Part shown: positions 35,377 to 45,783 of the stretch, in pieces | How positions within the stretch are numbered: the stretch's first letter is position 1 | Layout: each line of letters begins with the position of its first letter | NCBI GenBank assembly: GCA_016191845.1 | Contig: JACPVF010000007.1 | Span: forward strand, 248,001-312,000 | DNA length: 64,000 nt | Source: Chloroflexota bacterium | Lineage (GTDB): Bacteria; Chloroflexota; Anaerolineae; Anaerolineales; Villigracilaceae | Reading direction: 5' to 3' | Notes under the pieces: generated by a model | Seen by the model: only the letters and a program-made list of their open reading frames with translations | Database searches by the model: none | What the model was told of the DNA's origin: nothing | Position numbers and translations under genes: made by a program

Positions 35377-37959
35377 TCATTGAGCATCCTCCTGGGACGC
35401 GGCGCCCTTGTCCAAGGTCTCTTTCTCGGTCAGCTTGATGAAAGCCTTGCGCCCCATTAGGCGGCCCACTTCTTCCACCGCTCGACGCATGGCCGTCTCT
35501 ACGGTCACGCTGCTGGAGACGCGGCTGGTAACCTCTTGCAGGATGCGTTCATGGTGGGCACGTTTTTCGATCTGGCTGGAGAGTCTCAAATTTTCGATGT
35601 GCGCACTCAGGCGTTCTGCGACCGCATCCGCCAATTCCCTGATTTCCTGATCCTCAGGCTCGACTCCTTGAATAACCATCTTTCCAACAGACTCGTCGCG
35701 AACCTTAAGCGGAAGGATTAGTCCCTGTTCTTCATCTATCTCCGTATTCCCAACTGGCTGGACGCTATTGGTGTCGTACAGGAAACCAAGGCCTTCTTCA
35801 ACCTTGTCTTCCATAAAATCCTTCCAGCCTTCGCGTGTCAAACGGCGACTGGCCTGTTCAGCCTCGGCGCGATACCGCTCCGCGCTTTCAATGATGCGAA
35901 GATTTTCAATTTGTTGCGCTACCTGGCGAGCAACCGCATGGACGAGTTCCGCTTCTTCAGGGCTCTGATTCTCGCTCTCCATGATAAGCATGCCAAGTGG
36001 TTCACCAGTAACCGTAATAGGAGCTGTAACCGTTTTTTCGGGCTGACGTGGCCAGGCGGCTTCAGCAGAAGCAATCGTCGAAACTTGATTTTCTTCGAAA
36101 ACAAAACCAAGGGATTCGGGAGCGTGTATTGCATCAAGATATTCGCTCCAATTTCTACGCACCAACTGGCGGGCCTGACGCTCCACTTCGGCGCGGGCGC
36201 TTTCCGTTTCTCCGAGCAGGCTGGCATTCTGGATGGCAATGGCTAGTTGACCGGCCAGTGCTTCGAAGGCAGGCAGGGTCTCTTGACTCAAGGAACCTGC
36301 ATGTGCGCTTTGCATATCCAGCACGCCCACCACTTTTTCACCTACAAGCAACGGCACAGCCATTTCGGAACGAGTATGGGGCAGGAGTGGATTGGGTTTA
36401 AAGGTTGCACTCGTGGAAGTATCTGCTACAACCATGGAGCGTTTTTCAATTGCAGCCCGTCCATTGATCGAGGTCGCGTTCAATGGCAATTTATGGTTAC
36501 GATTGAGCAATTCCACACCAACTGTTCCCGTGCCAGCTTTGAGAGCCAGGGAAGTGTGGGTCGGGTCGATCAAATATACTTGGACATAATACAGATCAAA
36601 TCGCGAGCGGATAAGCTCCGCTGCATCTTTCAACATGATATCCAAGGCGCGCACTTGTGACACGACGCGTCCTACCTCAGCTGCCAGTTGCAGGCTGTGC
36701 GTGCGGGTAGCAACTTTTTCCTCCATGGTCTCGAAGGCGGTTACCAAGTTCTTTGCCATTAGATTAAAGGAATTTGCCAGATCTTCCAGTTCATCATGAG
36801 TTTGCAAGTGTATCGGACGAGCCTCAATACCTTTTTTCAATTGCTCCTGTGAGAAATGGGAAGTATAGGATGCTAATTCTTGCAGTGGTCGTGTAATGGT
36901 CCGGGTAAAGAAGAACAAAATAACAGCAAAGATCACTGCCACAAAAATGGAGAATAGGATCAAAGAATTCCTCAACTGCGTGACAGGCTGTAACAATTCC
37001 GCTTGGGGATATACCAAACCTAGCGACCAGTCGGTATCCAGGCCAATTGGTTGATAGGCAACAAACACCGAACTTCCGCTTGGATCAGTTACCATGGTGA
37101 ACCCAGAATCGCCCTTCACCATGGCATTAATCAGTGCATTCCACGCAGTGTCCTGGTCCTGGGCGTCTTTAATCAACATCGAGTCAATCATAATTTGATA
37201 TTGACCTCCATTCTCGCCGATACCTAGAAGCGTTCCTTGCTTATCAATCAAGAACGCGTACCCCTGTTTGCCCACTGCAATTTGGTGGACGATATCCTGT
37301 GTTTGTGAGAAGGCGATATCGGCGGTTGCCACACCTTTGACCTTTCCATTAGCATCGAAGAACGGCACGCTCCAGGTAACCATCCATATTTCACCACCGC
37401 CCGCATCATAATAGGGAGGCGAGAGGACCGGCTTGCGCTGTTCTTTGGGCAGGGTATACCAGTCCCATTTAAAATAGTTGTAATCAGGATTACCCAATTG
37501 GGTAAAACGCAGTTTACCATCCGGTGTACGGCTGTAATAAGGCGACCAATAATACAAGTCCGTCTGAAAACGGTAAGGCTCATAGGCAATCGTGGAACCA
37601 AAAATCTGGTCATTATTTGCCAGGGTCGATTCGATAACCTTGAGTTGATTGCTTTCATTGGAATCAACAGTTGCAGCCTGGGCAGCCAAGTCCACCGCCA
37701 TACTGCGTGTCCATATCAAGTGCGAGCGGATAAGGTCAGCTTGCGAAACGGCCTGCGCCGCCAATGCTTCCTGAAGGTGTCCGATCAAAGCAGTCTCAGA
37801 GGTCTGAACGCTCAGGAATGTGGAAATTAAGAACGCCACTGTCGCCAGCGCAATCACAATCATCGGAAGCTTTACACCCAAGCTTATCCGGCGGAAAGTG
37901 CCCAAGAGGCGATTCGGAAAGGCGGCAGGCTTTTCATTTGAAAGATTGTTGTAATCCAT
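35377..37959 (-). CDS. dCache-HAMP-GAF receptor lacking a kinase domain
   Basis: Membrane receptor of 860 residues. TM1 lies near residues 30-50. A large extracytoplasmic double-Cache domain follows to about 315 (with DLYYWSPYYSRTPDGK and KGVATADIAF typical of dCache), then TM2 near 320-342. HAMP spans about 343-400, then GAF (about 420-575) and two or more weaker GAF-like segments. The C-terminus (EKETLDKGAASQEDAQ) has no HisKA, ATPase, cyclase or methyl-accepting domain. ATG 37959 has AGGAG seven bases upstream. It must act through a partner, most simply the neighbouring 30349-35334 kinase. The gene lies 42 bases before that kinase gene on the same strand. Confidence 0.85.
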   Translation of the reverse strand: MDYNNLSNEKPAAFPNRLLGTFRRISLGVKLPMIVIALATVAFLISTFLSVQTSETALIGHLQEALAAQAVSQADLIRSHLIWTRSMAVDLAAQAATVDSNESNQLKVIESTLANNDQIFGSTIAYEPYRFQTDLYYWSPYYSRTPDGKLRFTQLGNPDYNYFKWDWYTLPKEQRKPVLSPPYYDAGGGEIWMVTWSVPFFDANGKVKGVATADIAFSQTQDIVHQIAVGKQGYAFLIDKQGTLLGIGENGGQYQIMIDSMLIKDAQDQDTAWNALINAMVKGDSGFTMVTDPSGSSVFVAYQPIGLDTDWSLGLVYPQAELLQPVTQLRNSLILFSIFVAVIFAVILFFFTRTITRPLQELASYTSHFSQEQLKKGIEARPIHLQTHDELEDLANSFNLMAKNLVTAFETMEEKVATRTHSLQLAAEVGRVVSQVRALDIMLKDAAELIRSRFDLYYVQVYLIDPTHTSLALKAGTGTVGVELLNRNHKLPLNATSINGRAAIEKRSMVVADTSTSATFKPNPLLPHTRSEMAVPLLVGEKVVGVLDMQSAHAGSLSQETLPAFEALAGQLAIAIQNASLLGETESARAEVERQARQLVRRNWSEYLDAIHAPESLGFVFEENQVSTIASAEAAWPRQPEKTVTAPITVTGEPLGMLIMESENQSPEEAELVHAVARQVAQQIENLRIIESAERYRAEAEQASRRLTREGWKDFMEDKVEEGLGFLYDTNSVQPVGNTEIDEEQGLILPLKVRDESVGKMVIQGVEPEDQEIRELADAVAERLSAHIENLRLSSQIEKRAHHERILQEVTSRVSSSVTVETAMRRAVEEVGRLMGRKAFIKLTEKETLDKGAASQEDAQ

Positions 37960-37991
37960 ATGACAACTCCTAAACTATCGTCGAGTTCGCC

Positions 37992-39869
37992 TCATTTGGC
38001 GTTTTGCTCATCCCGTTGTAATGTCAACACAGGAGACTCCAAGACTACGCGGGTGTTGCGAGCGTCCATTGCCATGCCCAGTTCGCGAACAGCGATCGCT
38101 AGCGTCTCTTCTATCGTAGCAGCACGCTGAATTTTCTGACTGATGGTATTAATCATTGATTCCAAGTTAGCCTGCGATTTGGACTGCTCGAACGAGCGTA
38201 CATTTTGCAGGGATACCGCCACTTGTGCCGCCAGTGTGGTCTGAATATTGATATCCGAATCTGCAAAACGGCCAACCTGATCGGACTGCACATCGAATAC
38301 GCCAATCACCTTGCCACCAACGATCATGGGCACAGCCAGTTCAGAGCGCGTGTCTGGCAATAGTGGATTAGACAGGAAGTCCGGGGCCAGAGTCACATCA
38401 TTGACAGTAACACCCTTTTGCTCACGAGCAGCACGGGCCACCAGCGATTGACGGCTAAGCGGAATGGAGCGTTTTTCAGCAGCCATAATGCGACCCGGCT
38501 CTCCTGCACCCGCGGTCAGTACCAGGTTTTCGCCTTTTTCATCCAAAAGGTAGATGTGCGAGTGATACAGATTGAAACGTTCCTTGGTCAGGTCGACCAC
38601 TTCCTGTAAGAGTCTGCCCGTTTCCAAAACGGTGGCCGTGGCCGTTCCCACTTCCGCCACAGTGGCAAGCTCAACAGCACGGCGGTTCACATCTGCAAAA
38701 GCCCGACCCAATTGAGCGGTCATGGCATTGAATGTTTGAGCCAGAACACCGACTTCATCGGCTGAGCTGACCTGTGCTTGAATTTCAAAGTTTCCTGCCG
38801 AAATTTCCTGTGCGGTATTAGTCAACGATAGAATCGGTTTGGTTAGCTGTCTCGATAATACGAGCGCCAGCATGAAAGAAATGGCAAGAACGATCAACAC
38901 TGTAATAATTGAAAAGGTAAAGGTTCGGGTACTGTTTGTCTGTGCCGCGTTGAGGTCATCTGTGGCGAGCTGTTGACCTAACAAATTGATTTTTGTTGAC
39001 GAGGCATCCACGGCAAGAGCAGCGCTTGCCAATTCCGCGTAGTGTTTATCAATCTCCTGATCAACGGCTATGATCTCATCAAAGGTCTGTAGATAAGCAC
39101 CCGCCTGAGTAAGCATCTCAGTTTTTACCGCAGAGTCAAGCTGATCACTATTCGCGATCTGATTTTTCAATTGAGATACTAATGAATGGACATTGTCAAT
39201 ATATAGTTGGTCTCTGCGGTTGATATAGTCTTTTTCATTGCGGCGAATCTGAAGCAATGTAATTTCCAATTGCTCCAAGCCAGTCGTGCTACTAATTTTT
39301 CCTTCAAGATCGTGAGCGTGGGTACGCAAATCACCTTCCAGGCCAGTTTGCTCATCTGACCCTCTTTTTTCTATTGCAGAAACCATCGCAAAAAAGCTTT
39401 GATTATAAGTGTCTGCATTTTTTTCCAAGGTCGCAATATCAGTCTCATATTGTTCCCGTGTGTAATCACCGGTTGAAAGGGTCTCAACCACATCACCAAA
39501 GGGAGCAAGTTGCTGAATGCTTTCGCGCAAAGCAGCGACATCCTGCTTGTAAGGCGTTACATAGTTTGCATATGCCTGGTCATAACCTTCGGTTTCCCAA
39601 CGCAGCAAGAAATCCTTACCGTCACGACGGGCACGCAGGAGGTTGATTTCCACCTGGTCGGATAATCTTCGAATTTCAATGCCTTGAACCAACGCATCTT
39701 TATAAGCTGTCGTTGTACTATTCAGACCCAGCAAGGTGACAATCGCGATGATTACCGAAAAAACGAACAGCACGCCAAATGCAAGCAACATTTTTTGTAA
39801 AAGTGGCAGGTTACGCCAAAAGGCGCCCCATTGTTCTGATATAGATTTGGAATTTGAGGTTATGTTCAT
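37992..39869 (-). CDS. HAMP-GAF membrane receptor without output domain
   Basis: Receptor of 625 residues. TM1 lies near residues 25-48, then a mostly helical extracytoplasmic region (about 49-300) of the four-helix type, with repeated RR and coiled segments like the bimodular helical sensor domains. TM2 is near 308-328 and HAMP at about 330-385. One GAF domain (about 400-560, with RSELAVPMIVGGKVIGVFDVQS) is followed by a short coiled tail. No kinase or other effector is present. The first ATG (39875) is one base from GGAG. ATG 39869, seven bases away, is preferred. Its GAF is a close paralogue of those in the genes on either side. Confidence 0.82.
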   Translation of the reverse strand: MNITSNSKSISEQWGAFWRNLPLLQKMLLAFGVLFVFSVIIAIVTLLGLNSTTTAYKDALVQGIEIRRLSDQVEINLLRARRDGKDFLLRWETEGYDQAYANYVTPYKQDVAALRESIQQLAPFGDVVETLSTGDYTREQYETDIATLEKNADTYNQSFFAMVSAIEKRGSDEQTGLEGDLRTHAHDLEGKISSTTGLEQLEITLLQIRRNEKDYINRRDQLYIDNVHSLVSQLKNQIANSDQLDSAVKTEMLTQAGAYLQTFDEIIAVDQEIDKHYAELASAALAVDASSTKINLLGQQLATDDLNAAQTNSTRTFTFSIITVLIVLAISFMLALVLSRQLTKPILSLTNTAQEISAGNFEIQAQVSSADEVGVLAQTFNAMTAQLGRAFADVNRRAVELATVAEVGTATATVLETGRLLQEVVDLTKERFNLYHSHIYLLDEKGENLVLTAGAGEPGRIMAAEKRSIPLSRQSLVARAAREQKGVTVNDVTLAPDFLSNPLLPDTRSELAVPMIVGGKVIGVFDVQSDQVGRFADSDINIQTTLAAQVAVSLQNVRSFEQSKSQANLESMINTISQKIQRAATIEETLAIAVRELGMAMDARNTRVVLESPVLTLQRDEQNAK

Positions 39870-39887
39870 TTGCATACTCCAAGGGCA

Positions 39888-42800
39888 TTAATTGCCTTCA
39901 GGCTCACTAACCAGAGTCCCCGGCTCCAGCGCCACCAGAGTGGGTTTCATCCCAAGTGCATGGCCCATCTCACGCGCTGTGATCTGCATGGCCTCTTCAA
40001 TGGTCGTCGCGCTTTGAATCTTTTGGGTGATCACGTTCAAAGTTTCCTGTTGGATCGCGCGTTTACGATTGATCTCTTCAAGGCGATGACGCTCGGTAAT
40101 ATCTTGATTCGCGCCGTACCAACGCACAATCTTTCCATTTTCATCACGTTCTACATTGATTCGGACAGCCATATAGCCTATCTCACCGTCAGCAAAGATG
40201 GTGCGGTGTTCCACTGCGGCCTTGAAGGAACGCTCCTTTGCGTCGAGGGCTTTTTGAATCTCGATCCCCACAAGAGGTGCATCCTCAGGATGGACAAATC
40301 TACGGGCATAATCGGCCGAAGACATCCTGTAACCGCCGACATTTTCAGCGGATGTGCGGAAAATCGAATAGAAATTATCGTTAAAGGTGAACAGATCCTG
40401 TTCCAGATCATATTCCCAGTTTGCAAGGCGGGAAATGTTCAAGGCATCGGACAGAAGGGCCTCATTCCGCTGGACTTCTGTGTAGGAACGGGCAGTCTGC
40501 ACAGCAGAGGCGATCTGGGACGCGAGCGTGGTTTGGATGGCGATATCCTCATCTGTGAAACGCCCAATGACATCCGATTGCACATCAAAGACACCGATCA
40601 CCACATCGCCGGCTGTCATCGGCACCGCCATTTCGGACCGGGTTTCAGGGAGGAGCGGGTGAGGCAAAAAGCCCGGGTCGGCATACACATCGTTCACGAT
40701 CACGCCCGTACGAGTGCGGGCGGCGCGAGCCACAAGAGACTGCTCTCGGTCCAGTGGAATGGAGCGCTGTTCGGCCACCATCTGCCTTCCAACTTCACCG
40801 GCACCATAGGTAAGGACCAGGGTATCTTTCGCCTCGTTCAACAAATAGATATGGGCATGATACAGGTTGAACGCAGCCTTGGCCCGGTCCACCACCTGTT
40901 GAAGCTGAGTATCGGTATTGGTAGTTTGCATGGCCTCAGTACTGACCTGGGCCACTGCCGCCAGCTCTGAGGCACGGCGGATCAGTTTTCCGGTCATTTC
41001 ATTGAAGACCTGAGCCAGGGCACCAAACTCATCCTTGGAGGTTACATTTGCCTGCACGGTCAAGTCGCCTGCAGCAATCTTCCCCGTAACGTCTGTCAGA
41101 TCCACCAACGGTTGGGCAATGTATCTCGCGAGAAGGACAGTGGCAATCACAATCAAAACTGCGATAGCCAGCGTATAGACTATGTATGTGCGGCGCAGAT
41201 CCACCACCGGGGTCAGGAATATCGATTGCGGCTGTGCAAAGATGACCACCCAAGGTTGGGTTTTCATCTGGAAAACACCAACTTCCTCTACGCCCTTATC
41301 AATTGCAGCTTCCTCATCGAAGGTTTCAGCGGTGAAAATGGGTTGGCTTGTAATTTGGTTTAGACCCAGGTTTAAATCTGGCAGGTTAACCGACAGATCA
41401 TTCGCCGATTGTCCTTCAGGTAAGCGTCCGTTGGTCTGGAGTTTCGCCAGCATATCTTGTGAAAAAGGCACAACAGACTTCAGGATGGCCTGCGGCTGGG
41501 TGGAGTGCGCCAGGAAAATCTGATTCTCATCCAGCAAGGCCGCTGAAGATTCAGGCAAATTCAGATCATTCGCAGTGTCCGTCAATATTTGCTGAAGCAC
41601 AGAAGCATCATAGCGGACGCGCAACACACCGATAATATTTTCATTGGCATCGCGCACGGGAGCGCTGAAATACAGGGAGAACTTATGGGATGTAGGCGAG
41701 ATCTGTATGGTCGAATAGGGTATTCCCGTTTGCAGAGGCTGAGAGACATAAATATGGGTTGCTTTATTTGTTCCTATATCACTCTTTACAGTATCCGCCA
41801 CATCGATGCCGTCTTTATCCATCAAACCGACGGAGTTGATGAAAGTATTACTGTTGGCAATGGCTTGCAAGTCGGTATAAAGAACAGATTCAGTTTCGCT
41901 ACCCGGTCGATCAGCAGGTGATAGGTCCAGGTATTCTTTCAGAATATGGATACGAGACGAAGTATCTACAAGAGTAAGGCTGTTTGAAATAAATGTATCC
42001 AATTCCCTTCCCGCCCCAGCTGCTGAATTTAACAGTTGGGCATCAGCATTCTCTGTCACGGCTCGCGTATTGACAGCAATGGTGTAGGTCGTTGCCAGCA
42101 CTGTAGGGATGAGCATCGCATTCATCGCAACGATTACCATCTTCGCGCTGAGTGAATAGTTACGAATCTGTGAAAATACGATCACCAAGAGCAAAATACC
42201 AAAAACCGCCATGAGGATGTTGACGGCCGCTTGAAAACCCGGCAACACCAAACGCTCGGTGGGAATATACAAATCCACCAGGAGCGCAATCACGCCTATT
42301 CCAAGACCTGCAACCGTGAACCACAATCGTGACCGATCCTCCGGCAACGCAATCGTGACTGCCATGATAGTCAATACTGCAGCACTGACCAGAAGGGCAA
42401 TTCCCTGTCCAGCGACCAGTGCAGATGACAATACGAAGACAAGGAATAGGGGACCGAAGACGATATAGATACCCGTCTGCGGTTTTCCCTCAAAGACGAA
42501 GTTGACCCCAAATACAACAAAACCCAGCACCGTCGCCGTTGCCCCGGCCATGACTGTCAATTGCCAGGACGGATTCAAGACGGATGCACGAAGTAACACC
42601 GTTTCCACAAGGGCTGCCCCCACGCTGACGCCGAAAATCATGAATAAAGAATTACGGGTGCGCGACGGCAGTGTATGTAAATGCGCCAACAAAGAGCGGA
42701 TATTCAGCAGGCCAATGGTTACGAGGACGGCAACCAGAAGCCCAATGACCACCGGGATGTATGCGCTCAGGAATTCTGGCGCAGGGATGCGGGTGGGGCC

Positions 42801-43247
42801 AATCAGGTCGTATACGATCAATACGGCGAATGTGAAAATGCCATCACTAACCAGCCAGGCGATATCACGCGAGGATAAACGTAACACCGCTGCCAAAATA
42901 ACGCTAAAAATGATAATTGGCAGGCCAACCAACAATCCCAAGCCGGAGAGAACGAACACAGGGATCGCGAGCGTTATGATCAATCCAGGAGCGATCAACC
43001 AGGCCGCCAGGCGGGCCTTTCCGCGCCAGCTCAAGGCCATACCCACGAGACACACCAGGGCGTAAAGAACCGCGCCTATGCCAACGATAAGGGCTTGGCG
43101 GAAAATATCCAATGCACCTGAGCGAAAGACAGTTATGAACGGATAGATATTTGTCGCCAGAACGAACACGAACAGGAACGTTGCGGTGCCAAAGACCCGG
43201 CGGGCCTCCGGCGACATATCTTTCCAGGAATGAGATGAATTCTTCAT
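39888..43247 (-). CDS. polytopic-Cache-HAMP-GAF-PAS receptor without kinase
   Basis: Receptor of 1119 residues. The first about 360 residues hold ten or so membrane segments, then a segment near 365-385 leads into an extracytoplasmic dCache-like domain (about 390-655, with SLYFSAPVRDANENIIGVLRV). TM near 665-690, HAMP, GAF (about 745-905, with RSEMAVPMTAGDVVIGVFDVQSD) and a PAS domain (about 925-1050, ending QDITERHRLEEI) follow. The protein ends in a short helical tail with no catalytic domain. ATG 43247 has AAGGA upstream. It is part of the same packed minus-strand run. The polytopic N-terminus could sense a membrane-soluble signal; this is inference. Confidence 0.82.
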   Translation of the reverse strand: MKNSSHSWKDMSPEARRVFGTATFLFVFVLATNIYPFITVFRSGALDIFRQALIVGIGAVLYALVCLVGMALSWRGKARLAAWLIAPGLIITLAIPVFVLSGLGLLVGLPIIIFSVILAAVLRLSSRDIAWLVSDGIFTFAVLIVYDLIGPTRIPAPEFLSAYIPVVIGLLVAVLVTIGLLNIRSLLAHLHTLPSRTRNSLFMIFGVSVGAALVETVLLRASVLNPSWQLTVMAGATATVLGFVVFGVNFVFEGKPQTGIYIVFGPLFLVFVLSSALVAGQGIALLVSAAVLTIMAVTIALPEDRSRLWFTVAGLGIGVIALLVDLYIPTERLVLPGFQAAVNILMAVFGILLLVIVFSQIRNYSLSAKMVIVAMNAMLIPTVLATTYTIAVNTRAVTENADAQLLNSAAGAGRELDTFISNSLTLVDTSSRIHILKEYLDLSPADRPGSETESVLYTDLQAIANSNTFINSVGLMDKDGIDVADTVKSDIGTNKATHIYVSQPLQTGIPYSTIQISPTSHKFSLYFSAPVRDANENIIGVLRVRYDASVLQQILTDTANDLNLPESSAALLDENQIFLAHSTQPQAILKSVVPFSQDMLAKLQTNGRLPEGQSANDLSVNLPDLNLGLNQITSQPIFTAETFDEEAAIDKGVEEVGVFQMKTQPWVVIFAQPQSIFLTPVVDLRRTYIVYTLAIAVLIVIATVLLARYIAQPLVDLTDVTGKIAAGDLTVQANVTSKDEFGALAQVFNEMTGKLIRRASELAAVAQVSTEAMQTTNTDTQLQQVVDRAKAAFNLYHAHIYLLNEAKDTLVLTYGAGEVGRQMVAEQRSIPLDREQSLVARAARTRTGVIVNDVYADPGFLPHPLLPETRSEMAVPMTAGDVVIGVFDVQSDVIGRFTDEDIAIQTTLASQIASAVQTARSYTEVQRNEALLSDALNISRLANWEYDLEQDLFTFNDNFYSIFRTSAENVGGYRMSSADYARRFVHPEDAPLVGIEIQKALDAKERSFKAAVEHRTIFADGEIGYMAVRINVERDENGKIVRWYGANQDITERHRLEEINRKRAIQQETLNVITQKIQSATTIEEAMQITAREMGHALGMKPTLVALEPGTLVSEPEGN

Positions 43248-43318
43248 GGCGTTGTCCTTAATCTATTTCGAATTCACAAGAGGAGAATAAAAATGTCTGC
43301 ATATGGTTCTTCTTTGTT

Positions 43319-45646
43319 TTACGCTGGATTTTCAACAGGCAGGATCACGGTGAAGCGTGACCCCTTCCCGGGCTCGCTCCGCACGCTCACGGACCCGCCA
43401 TGCCGCTCTGCAATGGATTTGACAATGGACAATCCCAATCCATTCCCCTCGACCCCGGAGTCGGTGTGCGCCCGATAAAAACGATCGAAAATAAAGGGCA
43501 GGTCGGCGGCTGGGATCCCAAAGCCGTTATCCTGCACGCCCACGGTTAGATATCCATCCGCCACCCGCGCATCCACTTGAATGGTCCCGCCGTCCTGGGT
43601 GTACTTGATGGCATTATTCACCAGGTTGCGGAACAACTGTCGGAGTTGTAGCGGATCACCTTCCACATGCATAAGCTGCAAAAGGGGTATAAAGTCGAGC
43701 GTCTGTTTGCGAATGGAAGCCTGGTCTTTGAATTCGTCCACAATTTCCACCAACAGAGAACTCATCTCGACGCTTTCGTTCTTTTGCTCCGCATTCATGT
43801 CGGCCCGTGCCAGTTGCAGCATGTCCTGCACCAATTCGCTCATGGATTTGGCCGCATTCTGGATGCGGTGTACAAAACCAGACTGCAGGTCTGTCAGCGG
43901 GCCAGCCTTGATCAACAAATCGCTGTACCCTGAAATGGACATGATGGGATTCTTCAGGTCATGCGAGGCGACAGCGATAAACTCGTTTTTGACCTGCTCG
44001 ACCTGCTTGAAATAGGTCACATCGTGCAAGACCGCCACCACACTGCCGCCTTCGATGGGTGTGATGAGCGCATCGAAGGTACGTCCATCAGGCCACTGAA
44101 GCTCCCCTGTTTTCAATCCGCCGGATAGCCGGGCCTGCTCCAGCAGGTTGATCAGCATGTCATATTGGCCCCGTGCAAGCGGTTGATTTAAATTGGAATT
44201 GAAATCGGTAAACAATTTCTCGCCGGCCGGGTTGACCAGCCGCAGGCAGCTCTCCGCATCGAAGAGGAAGATGGCTTCAGCAGCGCTCTCCAACACCACC
44301 GAGAGACGCCTCTGTTGATGGGAGAGGTCTTCGTACAGCAAGGCGTTCTCCATGGCAATGGCCGCCTGGCTGGTAATGGCTTGCAGCAACAGGAGATGAT
44401 CCGTTTGAAAGTATCCCGCGTGCTCATGTGCGAGGACCAGCAGACCCAGCAGATGATCCCTGCCGAACATCGGAACGATCACCGCCGAACGGGTGGGATC
44501 CTCGACATGCAACTGCCAGCGCGGTTCAGCGGTTACATCATTCACGATCAAACCCGCATGAGATTCGTTGAGTTCGTCCAGGAAACTATCCATACGCGGA
44601 CATTCCACCATCGGTCCGTGGTGGGAATCTGCGCGATGGGATTTTTGCAGGACGTGCCGTGGGTCCACCAGGATGACATGTCCTACCAGGGCGCCCAGCG
44701 TTTCGACCGTGTGGCGCAAGATCACATTGGACAGTTCATCCAGATCGAGACGCGCGCTCAACTCCTTGCCGATCTCGGGCAGGATGCTCAACTGCCGATT
44801 GTGGCGGCGGATGGCGTCCTCGAAGGATTTGGCGCGCAATTTGGCGCGGATGCGTGCAAGCAGCTCACGGCGGTCAAAGGGTTTGGTGACGTAGTCGTCC
44901 GCACCCAGGTTCAGGCCGACCTGCACATCGTTGGGATGCAAACGGGCAGCGGTGAGGATGATGACCGGAATGTGTTCCAATACCGGGTCGGAACGCATTT
45001 CCGCCAGTACGGCGAACCCGTCTTTGTCGGGCATGTTCACATCGAGCAGCACCAGGTCGGGCAATTCAGTGCGGACCTTGAGCAGCGTTTCAATACCGGT
45101 AGCGGAAGTAGTAAATGAATAGCCCTCATTATGCATGTATCGGGAAAGCAGAGTGACATTGTCAGGCACGTCGTCCGCGATCAGAATCTTGAACGGCTGT
45201 TTGGACACCTCAGGCTCGACCGCAGCCGGGGCGGGCCCCATGGAGCTGATGATATTGCTCACGATCTGACAGATATGTTCAGGATGAACCGGCTTGAGGA
45301 TGGTCTCGTCCACCTTCAACCGACGGGCCGTCTCCCTTAAGCCCGGCACGTCGTAGGCGGTCACCAGGATGGTGTGTGCAGGACGCCCGCCAGGATTGGA
45401 CTGCATCTTGTCGATCAACTCCAGCCCATTCATGCCGGGCATCATCATATCAGTAATGAGCACGTCCACCGAGTCGGCGGACGCCTGTTCGAGCGCTTCC
45501 TTGCCGCTGGTGGCGTGGGTGACGTCGACCTGGGGGCCGAGTTGGGCAATGGCGCGTGCAAGAGTTTTTGCGGTACTGGGGTGGTCATCCACCACCAGGA
45601 CACGGACGGTTGAATGGGGCTGAAGATAAGTGTCCATCGGTCCCAT
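43319..45646 (-). CDS. hybrid histidine kinase with two N-terminal receivers
   Basis: Cytoplasmic kinase of about 775 residues. In order: receiver 1 (VLVVDDHPS, ITDMMMPG), receiver 2 (ILIADDVPDN, LLDVNMPDKDG, YVTKPF), GAF (about 310-470), PAS (about 480-590), HisKA with ASHDLKNPIMSISGY, and an HATPase with NNAIKYTQDG, GFGIPAADLPFIFDRFYR and GNGLGLSIVKS. The frame is open back to 45787, through a terminator, so the first 47 codons are unlikely. ATG 45646 or 45637 is the probable start. Neither has a strong ribosome site. It is the first gene of the packed run after the terminator at 45716-45748. Confidence 0.88.
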   Translation of the reverse strand: MGPMDTYLQPHSTVRVLVVDDHPSTAKTLARAIAQLGPQVDVTHATSGKEALEQASADSVDVLITDMMMPGMNGLELIDKMQSNPGGRPAHTILVTAYDVPGLRETARRLKVDETILKPVHPEHICQIVSNIISSMGPAPAAVEPEVSKQPFKILIADDVPDNVTLLSRYMHNEGYSFTTSATGIETLLKVRTELPDLVLLDVNMPDKDGFAVLAEMRSDPVLEHIPVIILTAARLHPNDVQVGLNLGADDYVTKPFDRRELLARIRAKLRAKSFEDAIRRHNRQLSILPEIGKELSARLDLDELSNVILRHTVETLGALVGHVILVDPRHVLQKSHRADSHHGPMVECPRMDSFLDELNESHAGLIVNDVTAEPRWQLHVEDPTRSAVIVPMFGRDHLLGLLVLAHEHAGYFQTDHLLLLQAITSQAAIAMENALLYEDLSHQQRRLSVVLESAAEAIFLFDAESCLRLVNPAGEKLFTDFNSNLNQPLARGQYDMLINLLEQARLSGGLKTGELQWPDGRTFDALITPIEGGSVVAVLHDVTYFKQVEQVKNEFIAVASHDLKNPIMSISGYSDLLIKAGPLTDLQSGFVHRIQNAAKSMSELVQDMLQLARADMNAEQKNESVEMSSLLVEIVDEFKDQASIRKQTLDFIPLLQLMHVEGDPLQLRQLFRNLVNNAIKYTQDGGTIQVDARVADGYLTVGVQDNGFGIPAADLPFIFDRFYRAHTDSGVEGNGLGLSIVKSIAERHGGSVSVRSEPGKGSRFTVILPVENPA

Positions 45647-45715
45647 TTTCCACGATTCGCCGTCCAGAGCGGTTGGGATGAGTCGCCAAAAGGTTGGGAA
45701 AAGTTGGCAAAACGA

Positions 45716-45748
45716 AACCAGCCCCCGGTCCTGGACCGAGGGCTGGTT
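45716..45748 (-). terminator. intrinsic terminator after the OmpR-type regulator
   Basis: A stem of 15 pairs with one mismatch (AACCAGCCC + CGGTCC pairing GGACCG + GGGCTGGTT). On the minus strand it is followed by a T-rich stretch. It separates the kinase/regulator pair from the long signalling run. Confidence 0.75.
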
Positions 45749-45783
45749 CCACGCAAAAAGCGGAATCCTGGCTGTGGGTGGGA

